Source: Mycolicibacterium sp. TY81 (lineage in GTDB: Bacteria; Actinomycetota; Actinomycetes; Mycobacteriales; Mycobacteriaceae). Taken from it: a DNA stretch of 64,000 nt. Shown in pieces: positions 7,511 to 16,229 of this stretch. Position numbers and translations under genes: made by a program. The notes under the pieces were generated by a model. That model did not search any database, had not been told where the DNA came from, and was given only the letters and a program-made list of their open reading frames with translations. The stretch is from the NCBI RefSeq assembly GCF_018326285.1, contig NZ_AP023362.1, forward strand, positions 4,030,001-4,094,000, given 5' to 3'. Numbering within the stretch: position 1 is the first letter of the stretch; every line of letters begins with the position of its first letter.

Positions 7511-8366
7511 GTGACCGCATCGCAGAAGAGTGCCGGCGAGCCTTCGAAGCCCGGTTCCCACGAGGTGGGGCTGGACTTTGCCCGCGAGTGGGTGGAGTTC
7601 TTCGACCCCGACAATCCGGAGCATCTGATCGCCGCGGACATGACGTGGCTGCTGTCGAAATGGACCTGCGTCTTCGGGACGCCCGCGTGCCAGGGCACCG
7701 TCGAGGGCCGGCCCGACGACGGCTGCTGCAGCCACGGCGCCTTCATGGCCGATGACGACGACGTCGCGCAGCTCGAGGAGTCGGTCAAGCTGCTGACCGA
7801 CGAGGACTGGCAATTCCGGGAGAAGGGCCTGGGCCGCAAGGGCTACCTCGAGATGGACGAATACGACGACAAGCCCAACCTGCGGACCCGCAAATACAAG
7901 GGCGCGTGCATCTTCCTGAACCGGCCGGGTTTCGCCGGCGGCATCGGCTGCGCACTGCACAGCAAGGCCCTCAAGCTCGGCGTCGAGCCGCTGACCATGA
8001 AACCCGAGGTCTGCTGGCAGCTGCCGATCCGTCGCACGCAGGACTGGGTGACGCGGCCGGACGGCACCGAGATCCTGCGGACCGTCGTCACCGAATACGA
8101 CCGGCGCGGCTGGGGCGAGGGCGGCCACGACCTGGTCTGGTACTGCACGGGCGACCCGGCCGCGCACGTCGGCGCCCGGCCCGTGTGGGAGTCCTACGGG
8201 CCCGAACTGACCGAACTGCTCGGCGCGAAGGTGTACGCCGAGCTGGCGGCCCTGTGCAAGCGGCGGGCCGGGCTGGGGCTCATCGCCGTGCACCCGGCCA
8301 CTGCGCGAATTCGGCAAGTGGGGCCTGGAGGAATTCCTCGAGACCAAGTCCCTGCAGCTGCCCTGA
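7511..8366 (+). CDS. Rv0495c-like conserved protein, frameshifted near its 3' end
   Basis: About 285 residues of a conserved mycobacterial family (DUF3109-like) whose function is not known. Cysteine-rich blocks ([40 protein letters not shown]) suggest metal binding. Translation from GTG 7511 is normal to HPAT at 8302; an extra base, most likely G8303, then shifts the frame. Removing it restores [20 protein letters not shown] and a TGA at 8364-8366. As written, the shifted frame has no stop and runs directly into the downstream GMC oxidoreductase frame. This is either a real mutation making a chimera or a sequencing error. Confidence 0.8.
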
Positions 8367-8404
8367 AACTTCCCTCTCCCCAACAACTTTCGAAAGCAAC
8401 TCCC

Positions 8405-10351
8405 ATGGCCAACGCATTCACCACCAAACAGCGCGCGACCCTGAAGTCCATCGTCGACACCTACGTCGCCGCGGTGCGGCGCGACGACGACCCCACCGGA
8501 TTCTTCGCCACCAAAGGCAGTGACCTGGGCACCGACGCCGTGCTCGAGCAGTACCTGATCGCCAAGCTGCCCGCCGAGAAGTTCGCCGGCCTGCAGCAGC
8601 TGCTGGACACCGCCGAGCTGGTCGGCCTCAACAACCAGCCGCTGAATGTGCGCGAGGTCATCGTCGGCAACCTGTCGCGCATCTCGCCCGAGACCACCGC
8701 GGCCATGACGGCCCTGTACACGCTGTCGGTGCTGTTCTCCTACAGCCTGCCCGGCGGCGAGAACGGAAACCCGTTGTGGGCGGGCATGGGGTACCCCGGC
8801 CCCGCGCAACAGCCGCCGCAGACGCCGAAGACGCTGTCGGTCATCACCCCGTCGGCGGATACGACGCTCGACGCGGACGTCGTCATCGTCGGATCCGGGT
8901 CGGGTGGCGGCGTTGCCGCTGCGGTGTTGGCCGCAGCGGGCAAGCGCGTCATCGTCCTGGAAGCCGGCGGCTACCGCAACGAATCGGACTTCGTGCAGCT
9001 CGAGCCCGTCGCCTATCACAACCTGTTCCTGCGCGGCGGCTTCTTCCCGAGCGCCGACGGCATGGTCTCGATCGCCGCCGGGTCGACGGTCGGTGGCGGC
9101 AGCACCGTCAACTGGTCCAACTCGCTGCTGACGCCGGCCACGGTCCGCAAGACGTGGGCCGAGGAGTACGGGCTGACGGATGTCACCGGCCCGTCGTTCG
9201 ACGAGCACCTGGCCGCGGTGTTCGAGCGTATCGGCTGCTGCGACAAGGTCGCCGTCCAGAACGAACCGCACCAACGCCTGTCGGAAGGCGCTGCGGCACT
9301 GGACTATTCGTACGGCGTCGCGCAGCTCAACATCGACCCGGAACGCTTCGACCCGGCGCTGGTCGGCTACAGCGGCATGGGTGACCAGACAGGCGCCAAG
9401 CAGGGCACCATGAAGACGTTCCTGCAGGACGCCTCCGACGCCGGCGCCCAGTTGCTGCCCGACACCCGGGCCCACCGGATCGTCACGCGCGACGGAGTGG
9501 CCGCGGGTGTCGAGGCGACGTACACCGACCCGGTCACCGGCACCGCGCACCGCGTGCTGATCAACGCCCCGCAGGTCGTCGCGGCCGCGGGCAGCCTGGA
9601 GACCCCGGCGCTGCTGTTGCGTTCGGGCATCGGCGGCCCCGCGGTCGGCACCGGCCTGCGGTTGCACCCGGCAACCCTGGTCAGCGGCATCTACGACGAC
9701 CGCCAGGAGCCGTGGTCGGGCCCCGCCATGGCCGGCGTGATGAACGAATTCGCCGAAGTCCACGACGGGCACGGCTACCTCATCGAGTGCGTGCAGCACC
9801 TGCCCGGGCTGTTCACCGCCACCGTCCCGTGGCTGTCGGGCGCACAGCACAAGGAACTCGCCCGGCAGTACCAGAACCGCGCCGACTGGGTCGTCCTGGT
9901 CAAGGACCGCGGCAACGGCAGCGTCACCATCGACGCCGACGGGGAGGCGGTGCACTGGTACCCGTTCACCGACGAGCTCGACCGCCGCCATTTCCGGGAG
10001 GGCATCGAGACGTCCATCCGGATGCACGCGGCCGCGGGCGCGCAGCAGATTTACGCGGCGGGCCAGCCGTTCGCGCCGTGGCAGCGCGGCGAGGACCTGG
10101 AGGCGTTCATCGCGAAGGTCAACGAGCTGCCGATCGGCCCCGGCGGCACCCCGGTGTTCAGCGCCCACCAGATGAGCAGCGCGCGGATGGGTGCCGACCC
10201 GCAGACCTCGGTCGCCAAGCCGTCCGGCGAGCTGCACGACACCCCCGGCGTGTGGATCGCCGACGCCAGCGCCATGCCGACCTGTTCCGGCGTGAACCCC
10301 ATGATCACCGTCATGGCCGTCGCCCGCCGCACCGCCACCAACATGCTCTAG
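8405..10351 (+). CDS. GMC-family FAD oxidoreductase (Rv0492c-like)
   Basis: A 648-residue flavoprotein of the glucose-methanol-choline oxidoreductase family. An about 155-residue N-terminal extension precedes the FAD-binding Rossmann motif [17 protein letters not shown] (GSGSGGG around 164-170). The family block [16 protein letters not shown] follows, and the C-terminal GMC block contains [11 protein letters not shown] and [17 protein letters not shown]. It probably oxidises an alcohol or sterol-like substrate in the cytosol. The ATG at 8405 is 38 bases after the normal end of the Rv0495c-like gene and, because of the frameshift there, in the same frame. A palindromic repeat follows the stop codon. 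Confidence 0.88.
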   Translation: MANAFTTKQRATLKSIVDTYVAAVRRDDDPTGFFATKGSDLGTDAVLEQYLIAKLPAEKFAGLQQLLDTAELVGLNNQPLNVREVIVGNLSRISPETTAAMTALYTLSVLFSYSLPGGENGNPLWAGMGYPGPAQQPPQTPKTLSVITPSADTTLDADVVIVGSGSGGGVAAAVLAAAGKRVIVLEAGGYRNESDFVQLEPVAYHNLFLRGGFFPSADGMVSIAAGSTVGGGSTVNWSNSLLTPATVRKTWAEEYGLTDVTGPSFDEHLAAVFERIGCCDKVAVQNEPHQRLSEGAAALDYSYGVAQLNIDPERFDPALVGYSGMGDQTGAKQGTMKTFLQDASDAGAQLLPDTRAHRIVTRDGVAAGVEATYTDPVTGTAHRVLINAPQVVAAAGSLETPALLLRSGIGGPAVGTGLRLHPATLVSGIYDDRQEPWSGPAMAGVMNEFAEVHDGHGYLIECVQHLPGLFTATVPWLSGAQHKELARQYQNRADWVVLVKDRGNGSVTIDADGEAVHWYPFTDELDRRHFREGIETSIRMHAAAGAQQIYAAGQPFAPWQRGEDLEAFIAKVNELPIGPGGTPVFSAHQMSSARMGADPQTSVAKPSGELHDTPGVWIADASAMPTCSGVNPMITVMAVARRTATNML

Positions 10352-10380
10352 GTGCCCACCGTCCCGGCCTGGGGTACTTC

Positions 10381-10445
10381 CCGCGAGCGGCCGTGTCTGC
10401 ACGCCGACACTCCGTGTCAGGCGTGCATTCCACGGCCGCTCGCGG
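10381..10445. repeat. Dispersed palindrome, family 1, copy B
   Basis: A compact 65-base near-palindrome with arms 10381-10410 and 10414-10445. It opens with the same CCGCGAGCGGCCGTG as copy A (501-631) and shares the inner ACG-CGACAC block. Here it lies between two genes on the same strand (GMC oxidoreductase and mshA), where it could end or attenuate transcription. Confidence 0.8.
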
Positions 10446-10463
10446 GCGTCGAGCGTCCCCAAA

Positions 10464-11801
10464 ATGCCCAGCTCGGACCACCGGACGGCGGGCGCCCGAA
10501 GCGACGGTGTAAGGATGGAGGGCGTGCGTGTCGCCGTCCTGTCGGTCCATACCTCGCCGCTGGCCCAACCGGGCACCGGCGATGCCGGCGGCATGAACGT
10601 CTACGTCCTGCAAAGCGCCCTCGAGTTGGCGCGCCGCGGCGTCGAGGTGGAAATCTTCACCCGCGCCACGTCGTCGACCGACGCCCCGGTCGTCCGGGTG
10701 GCCCCCGGCGTCCTGGTGCGCAACATCGTCGCCGGCCCGTTCGAAGGCCTGGACAAGTACGACCTGCCGACGCAGCTGTGCGCTTTCACGGCGGGTGTGC
10801 TGCGCGTCGAGGCCAACCATGAGCCGGGCTACTACGACATCGTGCATTCGCACTACTGGCTGTCGGGGCAGGTGGGCTGGCTGGCCTCGGACCGCTGGGC
10901 CGTGCCCTTGGTGCACACCGCGCACACGTGGGCCGCGGTGAAGAACCTGTCGCTGGCGGAAGGCGATACCCCGGAGCCGGCGCTGCGCGCGGTCGGTGAG
11001 CAGCAGGTGGTCGACGCCGCCGACCGGCTCATCGTCAACACCGAAGACGAAGCGCAGCAACTGGTTTCGCTGCACCACGCGGACCCGGCCCGCATCGACG
11101 TGGCCTATCCGGGTGTCGACCTGACGACCTTCACGCCCGGCGACAAGGCCGAAGCCCGTGCGGCACTGGGGCTTTCGCCCCACGAACAGGTGGTCGCCTT
11201 CGTCGGCCGCATCCAGCCGCTGAAGGCGCCCGACGTGCTGTTGCGCGCGGCGGCCAAGCTGCCCGACGTGCGCGTCGTGGTCGCCGGCGGTCCGTCGGGC
11301 AGTGGCCTGGCCGTACCCGACGGCCTGGTTTCCCTCGCCGACGAGCTGGGTATCACCGACCGTGTGACATTCCTGCCGCCGCAGTCCCGTGACCAGCTGG
11401 TCAATGTCTACCGTGCCGCGGATCTCGTTGCGGTGCCGAGCTATTCGGAGTCGTTCGGCCTCGTCGCGGTCGAGGCGCAGGCCTGCGGGACGCCAGTGGT
11501 GGCCGCCGCTGTCGGCGGGCTACCTGTCGCGGTGCGCGACGGCGTGAGCGGCGTGCTGGTGCAAGGCCACGATCCGGTCGACTGGGCCAACGCCATCGGG
11601 CGGACGCTGGAAATGGGGCCGGAGTCGTTGGCCGAGGGCGCGTTGCAGCACTCCGCCACCTTCTCGTGGGCACACACCGTGGACGCCCTGCTGGCCGGCT
11701 ACACGCGGGCGATCGCCGACTACCGCGGCCGTCGTCCTCGGCGTGACGCCGCGGCACGCCGCAGCCGCCGGTTCCTGATCCGCCGGGGAGTGCGGGCATG
11801 A
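10464..11801 (+). CDS. mshA: D-inositol-3-phosphate glycosyltransferase (mycothiol synthesis)
   Basis: A GT4-family glycosyltransferase that moves N-acetylglucosamine from UDP-GlcNAc to 1L-myo-inositol 1-phosphate, the committing step of mycothiol synthesis. Diagnostic blocks are [20 protein letters not shown] (donor/acceptor loop at the N-terminus), [27 protein letters not shown] and the retaining-GT motif [17 protein letters not shown]. The ATG at 10464 gives 445 residues. Inner starts at ATG 10515 (428 residues) and GTG 10524 are plausible; a TAAGGA box just upstream suits a leaderless start at 10524. The stop overlaps the YbjN-like start (ATGA), indicating one operon. Confidence 0.92.
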   Translation: MPSSDHRTAGARSDGVRMEGVRVAVLSVHTSPLAQPGTGDAGGMNVYVLQSALELARRGVEVEIFTRATSSTDAPVVRVAPGVLVRNIVAGPFEGLDKYDLPTQLCAFTAGVLRVEANHEPGYYDIVHSHYWLSGQVGWLASDRWAVPLVHTAHTWAAVKNLSLAEGDTPEPALRAVGEQQVVDAADRLIVNTEDEAQQLVSLHHADPARIDVAYPGVDLTTFTPGDKAEARAALGLSPHEQVVAFVGRIQPLKAPDVLLRAAAKLPDVRVVVAGGPSGSGLAVPDGLVSLADELGITDRVTFLPPQSRDQLVNVYRAADLVAVPSYSESFGLVAVEAQACGTPVVAAAVGGLPVAVRDGVSGVLVQGHDPVDWANAIGRTLEMGPESLAEGALQHSATFSWAHTVDALLAGYTRAIADYRGRRPRRDAAARRSRRFLIRRGVRA

Positions 11802-12304
11802 CGACGTCGGCCACCGTCACCCAGTTGATCGAAGACACCCTGCGCACGCACGAGCTCGACTTCTCCCACCACGACGGGGGAGCGGGCGGCCGGGCCGGCA
11901 TCGTCGTGGCGCTGCCCGGTGAGCGCCGGCTGACCACCAACACGCTGCTCAGCGTCGGTGAGCACGGCGTGCGGCTGGAGGCGTTCGTCTGCCGCAAGCC
12001 CGACGAGAACTTCGAGGGCGTCTACAAGTACCTGCTGCGCCGCAATCGGCGGCTGTACGGCATGGCCTACACGCTGGACAACATCGGCGACATCTATCTG
12101 GTGGGCCGGATGGCGCTGCACGCGGTGACCCCAGACGAGATCGACCGGCTGATGGGCCAGGTCATCGAGGCCGTCGACTTCGACTTCAACACCCTGCTCG
12201 AGCTGGGGTTCCGCTCGTCGATCGAGAAAGAGTGGAAGTGGCGGCTGTCCCGCGGGGAGTCGCTGAAGAACCTCAAGGCGTTCGAGCACCTGCGGCCGGA
12301 GTAG
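11798..12304 (+). CDS. YbjN domain-containing protein (Rv0487-like)
   Basis: A 168-residue protein of the YbjN/type III secretion chaperone-like fold. It has a helical N-terminus, an antiparallel sheet ([41 protein letters not shown]) and a C-terminal helix ([13 protein letters not shown]). It overlaps the mshA stop by four bases, so the two are translationally coupled and conserved together in mycobacteria. No catalytic residues are evident; a chaperone or scaffolding role is only inference. Confidence 0.85.
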   Translation: MTTSATVTQLIEDTLRTHELDFSHHDGGAGGRAGIVVALPGERRLTTNTLLSVGEHGVRLEAFVCRKPDENFEGVYKYLLRRNRRLYGMAYTLDNIGDIYLVGRMALHAVTPDEIDRLMGQVIEAVDFDFNTLLELGFRSSIEKEWKWRLSRGESLKNLKAFEHLRPE

Positions 12305-12311
12305 GGGTTCA

Positions 12312-12378
12312 GCGCCGAAAGCGGGCGAAATGACCGCACGATCGGCGATTTAGCAGTCATTTTGCCCACTTTCGGTGC
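12312..12378. repeat. Palindromic repeat, family 2, upstream copy
   Basis: Arms 12312-12335 and 12355-12378 are reverse complements at 20 of 24 positions, core CCGAAAG-GGGC-AAATGAC, around the centre GCACGATCGGCGATTT. A related element in the same orientation lies at 13323-13387, so the two copies bracket the DUF559-type gene as direct repeats. The arms are imperfect in compensating positions, as in an old mobile or RNA-hairpin element. Confidence 0.75.
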
Positions 12379-12394
12379 GATTTGGGTAGCACTG

Positions 12395-12407
12395 GCCTGT
12401 GGATAAC
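12395..12407 (+). promoter_or_regulatory. 13-base motif GCCTGTGGATAAC upstream of DUF559-type gene 1
   Basis: It contains TGTGGATAA, the complement of a consensus DnaA box. Exactly 49 bases separate it from the ATG at 12457. The same 13-mer, inverted, sits 49 bases before the other DUF559-type gene (57745-57757), so it is probably a shared regulatory or mobility site. Confidence 0.6.
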
Positions 12408-12456
12408 CCTCGGTTTCGTGGCCTGGCTTGTCGGTGGTCGCGCCAACGCTCGAATC

Positions 12457-13311
12457 ATGACCGAACCATTTTTAGGCCGTGCGGCGGTCCGGGCGGGTGA
12501 GCTCACCAAGCATCAACTGCTCACTCGGAACCGTGCGATCTTCCGTAACGTCTACGTGCCCAATGACGTCGCGGTGACCGCGGAGCTCAAGGCTCGCGCG
12601 GCCTGGCTGTTCGCTGGGCCCGACGCGGTGTTGGCAGGGGTGTCGGCAGCGGCGGTCCACGGCACCAAATGGCTGGATGTCGATGCGCCGGCCGTCATTG
12701 TGCGTCAGGAGAAACACGGCCCGCCCGGGCTGACGATTCACTCGTACCAGTTGGCCTCGGACGACATCTGCATCAGGCGCGGCATGCGCGTCACCACGCC
12801 GGCTCGGACGGCGTTCGACATCGGCAGGCTGTTGCCCGAGGCCCGCTCTGTGCCGATTCTGGATGCGCTGCTGAACGCGACCAAGCTGGACATCATCGAG
12901 GTAGAGAGGCTCGCGCTCAACCGAACGGGTATGCGCGGCATCCGTCAGCTGACGAAGGCGCTGAATCTGACTGACGGCGGAGCTGAGTCGCCTCAGGAAA
13001 CCCGGCTGCGGTTAGCGCTGATCGCGGGTGGCTTACCGGCGCCCGAAACGCAGATCGAGTTCTTCGATGAGTACGGCGCCGCGCACATCCGCGTGGACAT
13101 GGGCTGGCGGCAGTGGAAGGTGATTGTCGAGTACGACGGTGTTCAGCACTGGGCCGATGCGCGCCAGCGGGCCTGGGATATCGAGCGCATCGCGATTCTG
13201 GAGTCACTGGGCTGGACGGTGATCAGGGTCAGTGCCGTGATGTTGCGGCGGCCGGACGCCGTAGTCGCCCGTGTCAGAACTCGGCTCCGGGCGGCGGGTT
13301 GCGCGATCTGA
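12457..13311 (+). CDS. DUF559/Vsr-like endonuclease-fold protein with AbiEi-like N-terminus, copy 1
   Basis: A 284-residue protein. Residues 1 to about 160 resemble AbiEi-type/transcriptional-regulator proteins ([44 protein letters not shown]). Residues about 175-280 form a DUF559 PD-(D/E)xK-like nuclease domain with [12 protein letters not shown], then the candidate metal-binding core RVDMGW and [11 protein letters not shown], then [13 protein letters not shown]. The ATG at 12457 is chosen because the 25 codons upstream show no homology and carry the 13-base motif. It is inserted between the mshA unit and gpmA, where H37Rv has a different gene, and is bracketed by family 2 repeats. Function is unproven: orphan nuclease, antitoxin-like regulator or mobile cargo are possible. 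Confidence 0.8.
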   Translation: MTEPFLGRAAVRAGELTKHQLLTRNRAIFRNVYVPNDVAVTAELKARAAWLFAGPDAVLAGVSAAAVHGTKWLDVDAPAVIVRQEKHGPPGLTIHSYQLASDDICIRRGMRVTTPARTAFDIGRLLPEARSVPILDALLNATKLDIIEVERLALNRTGMRGIRQLTKALNLTDGGAESPQETRLRLALIAGGLPAPETQIEFFDEYGAAHIRVDMGWRQWKVIVEYDGVQHWADARQRAWDIERIAILESLGWTVIRVSAVMLRRPDAVVARVRTRLRAAGCAI

Positions 13312-13322
13312 GCTGTCCGTGC

Positions 13323-13387
13323 CACCGAAGGTGGGCGAAATGGCCGCAGTACCGCCGATTTGTCGGTCACATCGCCCACTCTCGGCG
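13323..13387. repeat. Palindromic repeat, family 2, downstream copy
   Basis: It begins 12 bases after the DUF559-type stop codon. The arms (CCGAAGGTGGGCGAAATGG and its imperfect complement ending CGCCCACTCTCGG) and the centre GCAGTACCGCCGATTT match the copy at 12312-12378 in the same orientation. It precedes gpmA by about 50 bases. Confidence 0.7.
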
Positions 13388-13439
13388 GTGGGCTAGCCAG
13401 AGCGCCCCCCAAAAAACCGCACGTGAGAAGATGCAGGCC

Positions 13440-14183
13440 ATGCCGACCTTGATCCTGCTGCGTCACGGCGAGAGCCAGTGGAACGAGAAGAACCTGTTCA
13501 CCGGTTGGGTCGACGTCGACCTCACCGACAAGGGCCGGGCCGAGGCCGTCCGAGGCGGAAAGCTGCTGGTCGAGCAGGGTGTGCTGCCGGACGTGCTGTA
13601 CACGTCGCTGCTGCGCCGCGCGATCACCACCGCCAACCTGGCTTTGGACGCCGCCGACCGGCACTGGATTCCCGTGCACCGCGACTGGCGCCTCAACGAG
13701 CGGCACTACGGCGCGCTGCAGGGCCTCGACAAGGCCGAGACGCTGGCCAAGTACGGCCAGGACCAGTTCATGTCGTGGCGCCGCAGCTACGACACCCCGC
13801 CGCCCCCGATCGAGAAGGGCAGCACCTACAGCCAGGACGGCGACCCGCGGTACGCCGGCATCGACGCGCCGCTGACCGAATGCCTCGCCGACGTCGTCAA
13901 GCGGTTCGTGCCCTACTTCGAGCAGACCATCGCGGCCGACCTCAAGGCCGGCAAGACCGTGCTGATCGCGGCACACGGCAACTCGCTGCGCGCGCTGGTG
14001 AAGTACCTGGACGGCATGTCCGACGACGAGATCACCGGCCTGAACATCCCGACGGGCATCCCGCTGCGGTACGAACTGGACGAAAATCTGAAGCCGACGG
14101 TGCCCGGTGGCGAATACCTGGACCCCGAGGCAGCCGCCGCGGGAGCCGCCGCGGTCGCCGCGCAGGGCGCCAAACAGCACTGA
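13440..14183 (+). CDS. gpmA: 2,3-bisphosphoglycerate-dependent phosphoglycerate mutase
   Basis: A 247-residue glycolytic enzyme interconverting 3- and 2-phosphoglycerate through a phosphohistidine. The catalytic RHGES is at residues 8-12 (H9). [39 protein letters not shown] and the second His in [11 protein letters not shown] are all in place. The ATG at 13440 has GAGAAG nine bases upstream; the ATG at 13431 would abut that site and is less likely. The C-terminus ends in an Ala-rich tail. It lies directly upstream of senX3 as in other mycobacteria. Confidence 0.95.
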   Translation: MPTLILLRHGESQWNEKNLFTGWVDVDLTDKGRAEAVRGGKLLVEQGVLPDVLYTSLLRRAITTANLALDAADRHWIPVHRDWRLNERHYGALQGLDKAETLAKYGQDQFMSWRRSYDTPPPPIEKGSTYSQDGDPRYAGIDAPLTECLADVVKRFVPYFEQTIAADLKAGKTVLIAAHGNSLRALVKYLDGMSDDEITGLNIPTGIPLRYELDENLKPTVPGGEYLDPEAAAAGAAAVAAQGAKQH

Positions 14184-14194
14184 CGCCGCGAACA

Positions 14195-14230
14195 GCTGGT
14201 GAACAGCGGTTAACACCAGTGAAACACCTG
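14195..14230 (+). promoter_or_regulatory. Candidate RegX3 autoregulatory region upstream of senX3
   Basis: GTGAAC (from 14199) and GTTAAC (from 14209) half-sites are followed by another GTGAAA. They are enclosed by CTGGTG at 14196-14201 and CACCAG at 14214-14219. PhoB-family regulators such as RegX3 bind repeats of this kind and autoregulate senX3-regX3. The assignment rests on motif resemblance only. Confidence 0.4.
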
Positions 14231-14294
14231 GATTTGTACGTGTGACTTGTACCGATCCGGCCGCTCGCTGCTGGGATGGCGTTCATCTGATGCG

Positions 14295-14300
14295 TACGAT
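14295..14300 (+). promoter_or_regulatory. -10 element for senX3 (leaderless)
   Basis: TACGAT ends six bases before the GTG start at 14307. Confidence 0.45.
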
Positions 14301-14306
14301 TTGCCC

Positions 14307-15524
14307 GTGAGCTTGTCGTACGCGCTGCCTCTGGTGGCCGCCACGGCGCTGCTCGCGTTGGCCCTGGGCATCGCGATCGGCATGCGGTGGGTGCCGCGGC
14401 TGAACGAGCGCCGCGAGCGCCGCGCCGCCGAGCAGTCCGGCCTCACGGTGTCCGAGATGTTCGCGCACATCGTGTCCATGTCCCCACTGGGCATGGCGGT
14501 CGTCGACACCTACCGCGACGTCGTCTACACCAACGGCCTGGCCAAGGACCTCGGTCTGGTGCGGGACCGGCTGCTGGACGACCGGGCGTGGGAGGCCGCG
14601 CAGCGGACCCTCGCCACCGGCGAGGACGTCGAGTTCGACCTGTCGCCGGCCAAACGGGCCAACCCCGGCCGGTCCCGGCTGGCAGTGCGGGGTCTGGCGC
14701 GGCAGCTGACGGAAGAGGACGGCCGCTTCGCGGTGGTCTACGTCAACGATCAGTCCGAACAGGCCCGCATGGAGGCCAGTCGCCGCGACTTCGTCGCCAA
14801 TGTCAGTCATGAGCTCAAGACGCCGGTCGGTGCCATGGGCCTGCTGGCCGAGGCGCTGCTGGCGTCGTCGGAGGACCAGGACATGGTCAACCGGTTCGCC
14901 GAGAAGATCGTCACCGAGTCCAACCGGCTGGCCAACATGGTCGGTGAACTGATCGAGCTGTCCCGCTTGCAGGGCGCCGAGCCGCTGCCGCACCTCGACG
15001 CGGTCGACGTGGATTCCGTTGTCGCCGAGGTGGTTTCCCGGCACAAGGTGGCCGCCGACAACGCCGATATCGCGATCACCACCGACGCGCCCCGCGGTTA
15101 CCAGGTGCTGGGTAGTGAGACGCTGCTGGCGACGGCGCTCGCGAATCTGGTGTCCAACGCAATCTCGTACTCGCCCAAGGGTTCCCAGGTATCGATCAGC
15201 CGGCGCCGCTACGGCGACAATGTCGAGATCGCGGTGACCGACCGTGGCATCGGTATCGAAAAGGCTGACCAGGAACGGGTTTTCGAACGATTCTTCCGCG
15301 TCGACAAGGCGCGGTCCCGGGCCACCGGCGGCACCGGGCTGGGGTTGGCCATCGTCAAACACGTTGCGGCCAACCACAACGGAACCATCCGGCTGTGGAG
15401 TCAGCCGGGAACCGGGTCGACGTTCACGTTGTCGATTCCGGCCTATCTCGACTCGGACGACGTGGATGTCGACGAGGGAGACGACCACTCATTGCCATCA
15501 CAAGGAGGGCGACCGAACCAATGA
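14307..15524 (+). CDS. senX3: Sensor histidine kinase SenX3
   Basis: About 405 residues. An N-terminal membrane segment ([19 protein letters not shown]) leads to a short basic linker and a PAS-like domain ([19 protein letters not shown]). The HisKA helix contains the phosphoacceptor in [20 protein letters not shown]. The HATPase domain has the N box [23 protein letters not shown] and [11 protein letters not shown]. It signals phosphate limitation to RegX3. The start is GTG at 14307, after the -10 box. The stop overlaps the regX3 start (ATGA); unlike in M. tuberculosis no MIRU-type repeat separates the two genes. Confidence 0.95.
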   Translation: MSLSYALPLVAATALLALALGIAIGMRWVPRLNERRERRAAEQSGLTVSEMFAHIVSMSPLGMAVVDTYRDVVYTNGLAKDLGLVRDRLLDDRAWEAAQRTLATGEDVEFDLSPAKRANPGRSRLAVRGLARQLTEEDGRFAVVYVNDQSEQARMEASRRDFVANVSHELKTPVGAMGLLAEALLASSEDQDMVNRFAEKIVTESNRLANMVGELIELSRLQGAEPLPHLDAVDVDSVVAEVVSRHKVAADNADIAITTDAPRGYQVLGSETLLATALANLVSNAISYSPKGSQVSISRRRYGDNVEIAVTDRGIGIEKADQERVFERFFRVDKARSRATGGTGLGLAIVKHVAANHNGTIRLWSQPGTGSTFTLSIPAYLDSDDVDVDEGDDHSLPSQGGRPNQ

Positions 15525-16207
15525 CCAGTGTGCTGATCGTGGAGGACGAGGAGTCCCTGGCCGATCCCTTGGCGTTCCTGTTGCGCAAGGAAGGTTTCGA
15601 GGCCACCGTCGTGACCGATGGTCCGTCGGCGTTGGCCGAGTTCGACCGGGCCGGGGCCGACATCGTGCTCCTGGACCTGATGCTGCCCGGTATGAGCGGC
15701 ACCGACGTCTGTAAGCAGCTGCGCTCGCGGTCCGGCGTGCCGGTCATCATGGTGACCGCGCGGGACAGTGAGATCGACAAGGTCGTCGGCCTGGAACTCG
15801 GCGCCGACGACTACGTCACCAAGCCGTACTCGGCCCGCGAGCTCATCGCCCGCATCCGCGCCGTGCTGCGCCGCGGTGGTGAGTCCGACGACACCGTCGG
15901 CGCCGACGGCGTGCTGGAGGCCGGGCCGGTCCGCATGGACGTCGAGCGGCACATCGTGTCCGTCAACGGCGACGCCATCACGCTGCCGCTCAAGGAGTTC
16001 GACCTGCTCGAGTACCTGATGCGCAACAGCGGGCGGGTGCTGACGCGCGGCCAGTTGATCGACCGGGTCTGGGGCGCCGACTACGTCGGCGACACCAAGA
16101 CCCTCGACGTCCACGTGAAGCGGCTGCGGTCCAAGATCGAGGCCGACCCGGCCAACCCGGTGCACCTCGTCACCGTCCGCGGGTTGGGTTACAAGCTGGA
16201 GGGCTAG
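15521..16207 (+). CDS. regX3: Response regulator RegX3 (OmpR/PhoB family)
   Basis: A 228-residue cytosolic transcription factor. The receiver domain has the acidic pair at E9-D-E, the phosphoacceptor D52 (LLDLMLPG), T79 and K101 (TKPYS). The C-terminal winged helix contains [25 protein letters not shown] and [19 protein letters not shown] at 15502-15509 is its ribosome binding site. It overlaps senX3 and governs phosphate-starvation genes. Its 3' end runs straight into the truncated end of the convergent aldehyde dehydrogenase gene, leaving no ordinary intergenic region. Confidence 0.96.
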   Translation: MTSVLIVEDEESLADPLAFLLRKEGFEATVVTDGPSALAEFDRAGADIVLLDLMLPGMSGTDVCKQLRSRSGVPVIMVTARDSEIDKVVGLELGADDYVTKPYSARELIARIRAVLRRGGESDDTVGADGVLEAGPVRMDVERHIVSVNGDAITLPLKEFDLLEYLMRNSGRVLTRGQLIDRVWGADYVGDTKTLDVHVKRLRSKIEADPANPVHLVTVRGLGYKLEG

Positions 16208-16229
16208 CTCCCCGCGCCAGTCCTCGCGG

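Noticed and set aside
7496..10594. About 1,030-codon open frame on the minus strand across the GMC oxidoreductase
   Set aside because: It is the antisense of two recognised genes, with His/Arg/Gly-rich composition typical of a shadow frame and no domain resemblance.
14184..14306. Separate small gene between gpmA and senX3
   Set aside because: The only reading frames are short extensions of senX3; the region instead holds the promoter and repeat motifs.
15505..15530. MIRU-type repeat between senX3 and regX3
   Set aside because: The two genes overlap by four bases here, so no repeat is present.
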